Positions 44,875 to 51,937 of a DNA stretch of 64,000 nt are shown piece by piece. The notes below the pieces were generated by a model, which was not told the origin of the DNA, did not search any database, and worked only from the letters and a program-made list of their open reading frames with translations. Positions within the stretch are counted from its first letter, which is position 1. Each line of letters starts with the position of its first letter. The stretch comes from CAMYKD01 sp041617155 (GTDB taxonomy: Bacteria; Pseudomonadota; Alphaproteobacteria; Kiloniellales; JAKSDN01), in NCBI GenBank assembly GCA_041617155.1, contig JBFJPL010000009.1, positions 6,086 through 70,085 on the forward strand, given 5' to 3'. The translations under genes were made by a program, and so were the position numbers.

Positions 44875-46164
44875 CTACTCCGCCGCCGCCAGGCCGCTGC
44901 TCTTGTTGGCCTTGATGCGCTGCTCCAACTCGGGCCGGAAATGCCGGATCAGACCCTGGATGGGCCAGGCCGCGGCATCGCCCAAGGCGCAAATGGTATG
45001 GCCCTCGACCTGATAGGAAACGTCCAGCAGCAGGTCGATCTCCTCCAGGTCCGCCTCGCCCTTGATCATTCGCTTGAGGACCCGCCACATCCAGCCGGTG
45101 CCTTCGCGGCAGGGCGTGCACTGGCCGCAGCTTTCGTGCATGTAAAAGTGCGCCAAGCGCTCGATCGCCGCGACGATATCGGTTGACTTGTCCATGACGA
45201 TGACGGCCGCCGTGCCCAACCCGGATTTGGCCTCGCGCAGCGAGTCGAAGTCCATCAGGATGGAATCGCAGGTCGGTTTCGGCAGGCACGGCACCGAGGA
45301 GCCGCCGGGGATCACCGCCAGCAGGTTGTTCCAGCCGCCGCGCACGCCGCCGCAGTGCTTCTCGATCAGCTCGCGCAGCGGGATGCCCATCTCCTCTTCC
45401 ACGTTGCACGGCTTCTCGACGTGGCCGGAGATGCTGAAGATCTTGGTACCGGTGTTCCTCGGCCGGCCGAGCGAGGTCCACCAGTCGACCCCGCGGCGCA
45501 GGATCTCGGGCACCACGGCGATGGTCTCGACGTTGTTCACGGTGGTCGGGCAACCGTACAGACCGACCGCCGCCGGGAATGGCGGTTTCAGACGCGGCTG
45601 GCCCTTCTTGCCTTCGAGGCTTTCGAGCAGCGCGGTTTCCTCGCCGCAGATGTAGGCGCCGGCGCCGCGATGGAGGTAGATATCGTAATCGTAACCCGAG
45701 CCGCAGGCGTTCTTGCCGATCAGCCCAGCCTCGTAGGCCTCGTCGATCGCCCGTTGAACATGCGAGGCCTCGCTGAAAAACTCGCCGCGGATGTAGATGT
45801 AGCAGGCCGAGGCACCCATGGCGAATCCGGCCACAAGGCAGCCCTCGAGCAGGCGGTGTGGGTCATAGCGTAGAATTTCGCGGTCCTTGCAGGTGCCGGG
45901 CTCCGACTCGTCGGCATTGACCACTAGGTAGGACGGCCGGCCGTCGCTTTCCTTCGGCATGAAGGACCACTTGAGCCCGGTCGGGAATCCGGCCCCGCCG
46001 CGGCCGCGCAGGTCCGAAGACTTGACCTGCTCGACCAGCTCATCCCGGCCCAGGTCGAGGAGTTCCTTGGTATCGACCCAGACGCCGCGGCGCTTGGCAC
46101 CGGCAAGCTGCCAATCGTCCTGGCCGTAGAGATTGGTGAAGATGCGATCCTTGTCCTGAAGCAT
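44875..46164 (-). CDS. nuoF: NADH-quinone oxidoreductase subunit F
   Basis: NADH- and FMN-binding subunit, 429 aa. LRGRGGAGFPTGLKWSFMPK (NADH/FMN), GAGAYICGEETALLESLEG (FMN) and the 4Fe-4S ligands in ESCGQCTPCREG with a later Cys (GHTICALGDAAAWP) are present. Its ATG overlaps the nuoE stop (TGATG). Confidence 0.97.
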   Translation of the reverse strand: MLQDKDRIFTNLYGQDDWQLAGAKRRGVWVDTKELLDLGRDELVEQVKSSDLRGRGGAGFPTGLKWSFMPKESDGRPSYLVVNADESEPGTCKDREILRYDPHRLLEGCLVAGFAMGASACYIYIRGEFFSEASHVQRAIDEAYEAGLIGKNACGSGYDYDIYLHRGAGAYICGEETALLESLEGKKGQPRLKPPFPAAVGLYGCPTTVNNVETIAVVPEILRRGVDWWTSLGRPRNTGTKIFSISGHVEKPCNVEEEMGIPLRELIEKHCGGVRGGWNNLLAVIPGGSSVPCLPKPTCDSILMDFDSLREAKSGLGTAAVIVMDKSTDIVAAIERLAHFYMHESCGQCTPCREGTGWMWRVLKRMIKGEADLEEIDLLLDVSYQVEGHTICALGDAAAWPIQGLIRHFRPELEQRIKANKSSGLAAAE

Positions 46165-46805
46165 CAGGGCTCACCCTCGCTTTGCTCGGCCGCCGCGCTG
46201 GCATTTGCCGTGGCCAGAAGCGTCTGCGGACCGCCCTCGGGCGCCGAACCCTGGCGTCCGGTTTGAGGGCCCATGGGTACCTCCTTGCCGGCCTTCAGAT
46301 CATCGATGATGCCGGCCATACGCTCGGCCGTCAGGTCCTCGTAGTAGAGGTCGTTGATCTGTACCATAGGCGCGTTCGCGCAGGCGCCGAGGCATTCGAC
46401 CTCGACCACCGTGAAGAGACCGTCTGGACTGGTCTCGCGAAGCTTGGTGCCCAGCTTGCTCAGGCAGGTGTTGGTCAGATCGTCGGAACCGCGCAGCCAG
46501 CAAGGTGTGGTGCGGCAGACCTGAATGAAATGCCGGCCGACCGGCTTCAGGTTGAACATGGTGTAAAAGGTTGCGACCTCGTAGACTCGGATCGGCGCCA
46601 TTTCCAGCATGTTGGCCACATACTCGATGGCCTCGCCGGACAGCCAGTTGCCGTTCTGACGCTGCGCCAGGTCGAGCAGCGCGATCACCGCACTCGCCTG
46701 CCGCCCCTTGGGGTAGCGGCCGATAATCTGCTTCGCGCGCTTGAGGTTGTCCGCGGTGAAGGCGAAGCCGCCCGCCTCGCCTTCGGAATAGCTTGTTACC
46801 TTCAT
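46164..46805 (-). CDS. nuoE: NADH-quinone oxidoreductase subunit E
   Basis: Thioredoxin-like 2Fe-2S subunit, 213 aa. The ATG at 46805 overlaps the nuoD stop (ATGA); an open frame further up to 47219 lies inside nuoD. Cluster ligands are in CRTTPCWLRGSD and ECLGACANAPMVQIND. The last 40 residues (GPQTGRQGSAPEGGPQT onward) are an Ala/Gly/Gln-rich tail missing in E. coli NuoE but common in alphaproteobacteria. Confidence 0.96.
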   Translation of the reverse strand: MKVTSYSEGEAGGFAFTADNLKRAKQIIGRYPKGRQASAVIALLDLAQRQNGNWLSGEAIEYVANMLEMAPIRVYEVATFYTMFNLKPVGRHFIQVCRTTPCWLRGSDDLTNTCLSKLGTKLRETSPDGLFTVVEVECLGACANAPMVQINDLYYEDLTAERMAGIIDDLKAGKEVPMGPQTGRQGSAPEGGPQTLLATANASAAAEQSEGEP

Positions 46806-47980
46806 CGGTCGACCTCGCCGAACACGATGTCCATGGACCCCAGGATCGCCACGCTGTCGGCCAGCATATGGCCGCGGCACAGGTAGTCCATGGCCGCCAG
46901 ATGAGCGAAACCCGGTGCACGGATTTTGCATTTGTACGGCCGGTTGGTGCCGTCGGAGACGAGGTAGACAGCAAACTCGCCCTTCGGCGCCTCGACCGCC
47001 GTATAGGTTTCGCCAGGCGGCACGTGATAGCCCTCGGTGTAGAGCTTGAAGTGGTGGATCAAGGCCTCCATTGAGCGCTTCATCTCGCCGCGCTTCGGCG
47101 GCGTGATCTTGCTGTTGGGCACCTGGACCGGTCCTTGGGGCATTTTTTCTATGCACTGCTTGATGATCTTCACGCTTTGGCGCATTTCCTCCATGCGCAC
47201 CATGTAGCGGTCGAAACAATCGCCGTTCTTGCCGACCGGGATCTGAAATTCAAGCGCGTCATAGCATTCGTAGGGCTGTGACTTGCGCAGGTCCCAGGCC
47301 ACGCCCGAGCCGCGCAGCATGGGGCCGGTAAAGCCCCAGTCGAAGGCCTCCTGCGCCGAGGCCACACCGATATCGACCGTGCGCTGGCGGAAGATTCGGT
47401 TGTCGCTCAAGAGATTGTCGAAATCGTCGATCACCTTTGGAAAGGATTCGCAGAACCGCCCGATGTCGTCGAGCAGGCCGGCCGGCAGGTCCTGGTGCAC
47501 GCCGCCGGGCCGGAAGTAAGCGGCGTGCAAACGGGCACCCGAGGCGCGCTCGTAAAATTCCATGAGCTTTTCGCGTTGTTCGAATCCCCAAAGGATCGGC
47601 GTCATGGCGCCCACGTCGATCGCGAAAGTGGTGATGTTGAGCAAGTGGTTGGCGATGCGGCCGATCTCGTTGTAGAGCACGCGGATGTATTGCGCGCGTT
47701 TGGGCACGCCGATACCCAAGAGCTTCTCGGTCGCCAGCGCGAAGGCGTGTTCCTGGTTCATCGGTGCGACGTAGTCGAGCCGGTCGAAATAAGGCACCGC
47801 CTGCAAATAGGTCTTGTACTCGATCAGCTTCTCGGTGCCCCGGTGCAGCAGCCCGATGTGCGGGTCGGCGCGCTCGATTACCTCGCCGTCCAATTCGAGC
47901 ACGAGGCGCAGGACGCCGTGGGCCGCCGGATGCTGAGGCCCGAAATTGAGCGTGAGCGGCTTGATCTGAGCTTCGGCCAT
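46802..47980 (-). CDS. nuoD: NADH-quinone oxidoreductase subunit D
   Basis: 49-kDa quinone-site subunit, 392 aa. The quinone-binding loop FGPQHPAAHGVLRLVLELDG is near the N-terminus, with the HRGTEKL and YLQAVPYFDRLDYV blocks following. It is separate from nuoC, unlike the fused E. coli gene. The start overlaps the nuoC stop (TGATG). Confidence 0.97.
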   Translation of the reverse strand: MAEAQIKPLTLNFGPQHPAAHGVLRLVLELDGEVIERADPHIGLLHRGTEKLIEYKTYLQAVPYFDRLDYVAPMNQEHAFALATEKLLGIGVPKRAQYIRVLYNEIGRIANHLLNITTFAIDVGAMTPILWGFEQREKLMEFYERASGARLHAAYFRPGGVHQDLPAGLLDDIGRFCESFPKVIDDFDNLLSDNRIFRQRTVDIGVASAQEAFDWGFTGPMLRGSGVAWDLRKSQPYECYDALEFQIPVGKNGDCFDRYMVRMEEMRQSVKIIKQCIEKMPQGPVQVPNSKITPPKRGEMKRSMEALIHHFKLYTEGYHVPPGETYTAVEAPKGEFAVYLVSDGTNRPYKCKIRAPGFAHLAAMDYLCRGHMLADSVAILGSMDIVFGEVDR

Positions 47981-48600
47981 CAGGCGCTGCCCCCCTCACC
48001 GTTCGCCGCCGCCTTCTCGTCGCCGGGCAACTGCAACATGCCCTCCCACGGGCTCATGAAATCGAAACTGCGGAATTCCTGAATCAGATTGACCGGCTCG
48101 TAGACCACCCGTTTGGTATCCTCGTCGTAGCGCACCTCGACATATCCGGTCAGCGGAAAGTCCTTGCGCAGCGGGTGTCCCTCGAAGCCGTAGTCGGTGA
48201 GAATCCGACGAAGGTCGGGATGCTCGGAAAAGAAAATCCCGTACATGTCCCAGACCTCGCGCTCGAACCAGATCGCCGAGTTGAAGACCCGGCTGGCCGA
48301 AGGAACCTGGGTCTCCTCGTCCGCCGGAAGCTTCAAGCGGACCCGCAGGTTATGCTTGAGCGACAGCAGGTTGTAGACCACTTCGAAGCGCTGCTCGCGA
48401 TCCGGATAGTCGACCGCGGTAACGTCCATCAACTGTTTGAACTGACTGTTCTGATCGTCGCGCAGGAAGGTCAGGACCTTGATGATCGACGCGGGCGAGG
48501 TAACCAGCGAGAGTTCGTCGTGCGCCACCCCGACGCGCGAGACGTCTTCCGGCAGCGCGCCACTGATGTAGTCGCCAAGATCGATCAACGCCTGGTTCAT
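47980..48600 (-). CDS. nuoC: NADH-quinone oxidoreductase subunit C
   Basis: 30-kDa subunit, 206 aa, holding the NuoD-NuoB interface. Conserved blocks are MDVTAVDYPDREQRFEVVYN, FNSAIWFEREVWDMYGIFF and LTDYGFEGHPLRKDFPLTGY. ATG at 48600; a 50-bp gap separates it from nuoB. Confidence 0.96.
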   Translation of the reverse strand: MNQALIDLGDYISGALPEDVSRVGVAHDELSLVTSPASIIKVLTFLRDDQNSQFKQLMDVTAVDYPDREQRFEVVYNLLSLKHNLRVRLKLPADEETQVPSASRVFNSAIWFEREVWDMYGIFFSEHPDLRRILTDYGFEGHPLRKDFPLTGYVEVRYDEDTKRVVYEPVNLIQEFRSFDFMSPWEGMLQLPGDEKAAANGEGGSA

Positions 48601-48650
48601 AACCCTTAAACCCTAGGCTCCTAGCAATCAGAATTGCGGGATAGCGATCA

Positions 48651-49202
48651 TCAGGAAATGCCGCCGGCGCGCCTGATCTTCTTCTGGAGCTGCAGAATGC
48701 CGTACAGCAGCGCCTCGGCCGTAGGTGGACAACCGGGGACGTAGATGTCGACTGGCACAATGCGGTCACAGCCGCGCACCACGGAATAGGAATAATGATA
48801 GTAGCCGCCGCCGTTGGCGCAAGAGCCCATGGAAATGACCCAGCGGGGCTCGGGCATCTGGTCGTATACCTTGCGCAACGCTGGCGCCATCTTGTTGGTC
48901 AAGGTGCCGGCGACGATCATAACGTCGGACTGCCGGGGGCTTGGTCGGAACACCAAGCCGAAGCGATCGATGTCGTAGCGGCTGCAGGCGGTGTGCATCA
49001 TTTCCACCGCGCAACAGGCCAGACCGAAGGTCATGGGCCAAAGCGATCCGGAGCGCGCCCAGGCGGCCAATTTATCGAATTGGGCAATGACAAATCCTTT
49101 GTCCTCCAGTTCGCCGGTCACGGCGCGCAGGACCGCGTCCTGCTCGGGCCCGGCCGGAAGAGGCGCCTGGATCTCGCCGCCGCTCAGCGTCTTCACTCCC
49201 AT
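48651..49202 (-). CDS. nuoB: NADH-quinone oxidoreductase subunit B
   Basis: Holds cluster N2, the last electron carrier before quinone. The ATG at 49202 has GGGAG 7 nt upstream and gives 183 aa, overlapping nuoA by 10 bp; a GTG at 49196 (GTGA overlap) is the alternative. N2 ligands are in MTFGLACCAVEMMH (tandem Cys), MGSCANGGGYYHYSYS and YVPGCPPTAEALLYG. Confidence 0.96.
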   Translation of the reverse strand: MGVKTLSGGEIQAPLPAGPEQDAVLRAVTGELEDKGFVIAQFDKLAAWARSGSLWPMTFGLACCAVEMMHTACSRYDIDRFGLVFRPSPRQSDVMIVAGTLTNKMAPALRKVYDQMPEPRWVISMGSCANGGGYYHYSYSVVRGCDRIVPVDIYVPGCPPTAEALLYGILQLQKKIRRAGGIS

Positions 49203-49558
49203 TCCAGGGCTCCCTTCTTCCACTCGTAGATAAAGCCGATGGTCAGGACGGCGAGGAAGACAAACATGGACCAAAACCCGAAAACACCGGTTTCACCGAG
49301 AGATACCGCCCAGGGAAACAAGAAGGCGACCTCGAGATCGAAAATAATGAACAGGATCGCGACCAGATAGAAACGCACATCAAACTTGCTGCGCGCGTCA
49401 TCGAACGCCTCGAAACCGCATTCGTAGGCCGACACCTTTTCCGAGTCGGGCCGCTGCGGCGCCATGATGTAGGAGGCGACGATCATCAGCCCCGACAACC
49501 CGACGGCGATCCCGAGGAAGATCAGGATCGGCAGATATTCCAGTAACAGACCCTCCAT
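49193..49558 (-). CDS. nuoA: NADH-quinone oxidoreductase subunit A
   Basis: Three-helix membrane subunit, 121 aa, first gene of the complex I operon. The ATG at 49558 follows GGAGGTCAG. The conserved loop YECGFEAFDDARSKFDVRFY contains the reactive Cys near the quinone cavity, and LVAILFIIFDLEVAFLFPWA is the second helix with its conserved acidic residues. Confidence 0.96.
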   Translation of the reverse strand: MEGLLLEYLPILIFLGIAVGLSGLMIVASYIMAPQRPDSEKVSAYECGFEAFDDARSKFDVRFYLVAILFIIFDLEVAFLFPWAVSLGETGVFGFWSMFVFLAVLTIGFIYEWKKGALEWE

Positions 49559-49640
49559 CACCTGACCTCCGCGCAACCGTTTTCCGCCTCGCCATAGTGC
49601 GTCGCAAAAAGCACCCCGGCCGCGCACACACCACGACCCC

Positions 49641-49678
49641 CCACGTGAAATATTAGATTAAATATAGAGCCAACGTGG
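49641..49678. promoter_or_regulatory. Inverted repeat in the nuo operon upstream region
   Basis: CCACGT at 49641-49646 and ACGTGG at 49673-49678 flank an AT-rich stretch containing TATATT on the minus strand, 80-120 bp upstream of nuoA. This looks like an operator around a -10 element, but no regulator can be named. Confidence 0.3.
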
Positions 49679-49777
49679 TCGTTGGGAAAGGAACAAACGC
49701 TGGCCGGTAGGACGGTGCAGCGGACTCCGCAGACGGCGTTGCGCTACGCAACATGCTCGACCAACCTAGTGTGGAAG

Positions 49778-49854
49778 TGGCGGGAGTGACGGGACTTGAA
49801 CCCGCGGCCTCTGGCGTGACAGGCCAGCGCTCTAACCAACTGAGCTACACCCCC
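49778..49854 (-). tRNA. tRNA-Asp (GTC)
   Basis: 77 nt with encoded CCA. The acceptor stem GGGGGTG pairs with CACTCCC (one G-T). D-loop TAGCTCAGTTGGTTAGAGC, anticodon loop CTGTCAC (anticodon GTC) and T-arm GGTTCAAGTCC are canonical. It lies between the PAS gene and nuoA. Confidence 0.97.
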
Positions 49855-49884
49855 AATAGGCAAACCCTCATTTGGGGCCGCCGT

Positions 49885-49913
49885 GATGTACTCCACGCCC
49901 CCATGGGTGTCAA
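49885..49913 (-). promoter_or_regulatory. Candidate tRNA-Asp promoter
   Basis: On the minus strand a perfect -35 TTGACA, a 17-bp spacer and TACATC (3 of 6 of the -10 consensus) end 30 bp before the tRNA 5' end. Confidence 0.5.
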
Positions 49914-50097
49914 GCCGGCCGCTGAAGGTTTTGCCGGACCCAAAGGCTATATTACAACCTAAGTTTAGTAGCCGGCGCTACCCATCTGATATTGCAAAAA
50001 TACGCGCGGCTACAATAGCCAGTACGAAAACCCATGGCCGACTCGGGATCTAGTGTTAGATAGGGCATAGTGTAAGCCATTGAACGGCGGCGAGCGA

Positions 50098-50592
50098 ATG
50101 ACCGAACCACCGACCGGACGCGGGGCGAAAGAGGCACAGGGCGATCCGCCCTCGCCGCTCAAGGAGCGCCGGATCAACATGCGGCTCATGGGTTACTGGC
50201 AGACCCTGCGCGGGTCGGACACCCATGTCCCCGTCGAGCGATTTGACCCAGCGGCCATCAGCGACCTTTGGGCCCACTGTTTCGTGATCGAACCGGCCGT
50301 CGAGGCCGGCGAGGCGAGCTTTCGTCACATTGGCGAGAAGATCGCTTCCGACTCGAAGGTCGCTGCCGACGCACGCAAAGTGTCGGACGTTCCGGGCAAC
50401 ACGCCGCTTGGCCTGGCAACCGGTCTGACCTCGGAAGTGCTGCGGATCAAATATCCGGTCGTCGACAGCGGTGAATTCCAGGACAGCGAAGGCCGCCGGC
50501 GGCTCTATCGCAGCATTCTGGTGCCGTTCAGCGACAAGGCGGGGGCGATCACTCTTCTGGTCGGGGCGGCGCGCTGTACCGCGCCATCCTGA
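50098..50592 (+). CDS. PAS-domain protein (PAS_5-like)
   Basis: A 164-aa protein from the ATG at 50098; a TTG at 50080 is the alternative. The body looks like the alphaproteobacterial PAS_5 family: NMRLMGYWQTLRGSDTHVPV followed by AAISDLWAHCFVIE, then FRHIGEKI and a C-terminal YRSILVPFSDKAGAITLLVG strand pair. No output domain is attached. The ligand and partner are unknown. It is a single plus-strand gene between tRNA-Asp and the small minus-strand unit, inside the usual hupB-to-nuoA interval. Confidence 0.8.
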   Translation: MTEPPTGRGAKEAQGDPPSPLKERRINMRLMGYWQTLRGSDTHVPVERFDPAAISDLWAHCFVIEPAVEAGEASFRHIGEKIASDSKVAADARKVSDVPGNTPLGLATGLTSEVLRIKYPVVDSGEFQDSEGRRRLYRSILVPFSDKAGAITLLVGAARCTAPS

Positions 50593-50645
50593 TAGGACCC
50601 TCGAGGCTCCGCGGCACGCGACCTCCCGGATAGCGCAATAGCGGA

Positions 50646-50678
50646 CAAAGTAAAGGCCCCGCGTTCGATGCGAGGCCT
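50646..50678 (-). terminator. Terminator-like hairpin of the small minus-strand unit
   Basis: In minus-strand sense AGGCCTCGC, a 7-nt loop and GCGGGGCCT form a 9-bp stem (one T-G pair) followed by TTTACTTTG. It lies 13 bp after the stop of the 24-codon frame at 50692-50766. On the plus strand the hairpin would be followed by GCTGTTGG, which is a poorer terminator for the PAS gene. Confidence 0.5.
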
Positions 50679-50691
50679 GCTGTTGGCAATT

Positions 50692-50766
50692 TTACCGCTG
50701 AAACGGCATGCCCTCGCCGTCCGGGGTTTGGCCGCGAGGGCATGCCCACAATCTTATCTCGAGCAA
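50692..50766 (-). CDS. Candidate small gene, 24 codons, downstream of a CtrA-type box
   Basis: A very strong Shine-Dalgarno AGGAGGTGAT (50767-50776) is followed 4 nt after AGGAGG by a TTG that opens 24 codons: LEIRLWACPR at the start and GEGMPFQR at the end, then TAA. A CtrA-type box lies 49 nt upstream and a terminator-like hairpin follows. The frame contains a 13-bp inverted repeat (50705-50717 with 50734-50746), so the transcript may instead be a structured small RNA, or both. I do not recognise the peptide. TTG start and tiny size make the coding call uncertain; that a transcript exists is more likely than that this exact peptide is made. Confidence 0.4.
   Translation of the reverse strand: MLEIRLWACPRGQTPDGEGMPFQR
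50705..50746 (-). repeat. 13-bp inverted repeat inside the small unit
   Basis: GGCATGCCCTCGC at 50705-50717 and its exact complement at 50734-50746, with a 16-nt loop, would form a long stem in the RNA. It overlaps the 24-codon frame. Confidence 0.8.
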
Positions 50767-50815
50767 ATCACCTCCTCGTTGCGTTTGTCGTCACCCAACC
50801 AAGTAAGCCAAATAT

Positions 50816-50832
50816 GGTTAATCAATCGTTAA
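50816..50832 (-). promoter_or_regulatory. CtrA-type box of the small minus-strand unit
   Basis: In minus-strand sense TTAACGATTGATTAACC, an exact TTAA-N7-TTAACC, 49 nt upstream of the TTG at 50766. Its spacing to the coding start is almost the same as for the PilZ gene box (51 nt). Confidence 0.6.
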
Positions 50833-51320
50833 CAAGCCGGTCCGGAGGGGTCTCTGTCGTCGATAGCGCACCGGACGGACCTGCGCAGCGAACGACGCGG
50901 CCGATCTTCACGAGGTGCCCGACCAGCGCCGCCCGGTTGACCTTACGCTCCGAGGTTTGACCCTGGAAAGCCCGCCAGAGGTCCCCATCGTCAGCGGCCC
51001 GGGCGCCGTTTGGAACCTCGGTTACGATGCTCAGGCGCCCACCCGGGCGGGTTTCGGAAAGATAGATTCGGGTAGCCCAGACGCTCGGCCCAGATCAGCC
51101 GCCGAGGTTGTGCTGGGCGCGGCATATGGTCTTTCTGCATGGTTGGAACCGGCGGCGTGAGCGGCGGTCACGGTTCTTGCCGGACCGGACACTACCCTGA
51201 CCGTTCTTGTCACGCGCGGCGTTGACCGCCGTCACAATCGATCGCGATTTATGCCGGGCCCGGCCCACCGGAGCGAAAGAAAAGGCCAGCCGAACACACG
51301 ACTGGCCTGCAATTCCGAAT
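50833..51320. other. Gene-free interval between the CtrA-type box and tRNA-Val
   Basis: No convincing coding region: frames present have no ribosome-binding site and shadow-like composition. The only structure I see is CGGCGGTCA at 51162-51170 with its complement at 51223-51231, enclosing two similar GGTTCTTG/CGTTCTTG boxes, and a weak CGCCC/GGGCG hairpin at 51036-51049. Confidence 0.5.
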
Positions 51321-51396
51321 TGGTGGGCGATGACAGGCTCGAACTGCCGACCCCCTCGGTGTAAACGAGGTGCTCTACCAACTGAGCTAATCGCCC
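51321..51396 (-). tRNA. tRNA-Val (TAC)
   Basis: 76 nt with encoded CCA. Acceptor GGGCGAT pairs with ATCGCCC. Anticodon loop TTTACAC gives anticodon TAC. T-arm CAGTTCGAGCCTG is canonical. It lies 98 bp downstream of hupB on the same strand, a common alphaproteobacterial arrangement, and may be transcribed from the hupB promoter. Confidence 0.97.
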
Positions 51397-51494
51397 GTTC
51401 AAGCGGCCGCCGGCTGGTCCCGGGTCCGCCAAAGAAATCGGCCGCACCGGACTTGCCGCGGCGACCGGCCTACCTGGCTCGAAACCGCATGACC

Positions 51495-51767
51495 CTAGTT
51501 CACGGCCTCTTTCAGGCCCTTGCCGGCCTTGAACTTCGGCTGATTGGAAGCCGGAATCGTTATGGGTTCGCCGGTGCGGGGATTGCGCCCCTGAGATTGC
51601 TTGCGACGGGTTACATTGAATGTCCCGAAGCCGACCAGGCGAACTTCCTCCCCGGCCTTGAGTGAATCGGCGATGGCATCGAACACGCCATCGACGGCCC
51701 TCACGCAGTCGGCCTTCGAAAGCCCGGTGTTATTTGCGACGACGGCGATGAGATCATTCTTGTTCAC
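51495..51767 (-). CDS. hupB: DNA-binding protein HU
   Basis: Nucleoid histone-like protein, 90 aa, the exact HU length. GTG start at 51767 after GAGGGGGGTTGAC. The sequence starts MNKNDLIAVVANNTGLSKAD and carries the DNA-arm motif GRNPRTGEPITIPASNQPKF. It is the last gene of tig-clpP-clpX-lon-hupB. An open extension to 51815 is 5' leader. Confidence 0.96.
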   Translation of the reverse strand: MNKNDLIAVVANNTGLSKADCVRAVDGVFDAIADSLKAGEEVRLVGFGTFNVTRRKQSQGRNPRTGEPITIPASNQPKFKAGKGLKEAVN

Positions 51768-51830
51768 GTCAACCCCCCTCTTAAAGACAAGTTTCCGAAC
51801 CGGCCGCACAGCCACGGATAGCTCGAGCGA

Positions 51831-51860
51831 AGTCTAGATCGCGCATCGGCGAAGCGTCAA
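51831..51860 (-). promoter_or_regulatory. Candidate hupB promoter
   Basis: On the minus strand TTGACG (5 of 6), an 18-bp spacer and TAGACT (4 of 6) lie 64 bp before the hupB start and after the lon stop. Confidence 0.5.
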
Positions 51861-51937
51861 TGGAAGACACGTAAAACGCGTAGCATGGGAAACCAGAACG
51901 CTCGCGAGGGGTTAGCGCCAATTCACTTACCGTTGCC

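Noticed and set aside
50761..50780. Plus-strand AATCACCTCCTCG read as an anti-Shine-Dalgarno small RNA loop
   Set aside because: No hairpin presents it in a loop on the plus strand and no plus-strand promoter is evident; the minus-strand reading as a Shine-Dalgarno fits box, frame and terminator better.
50742..51160. Small plus-strand frames of 72 and 81 codons after the PAS gene
   Set aside because: No ribosome-binding sites, no hydrophobic or domain pattern, and the first one runs across the CtrA-type box.
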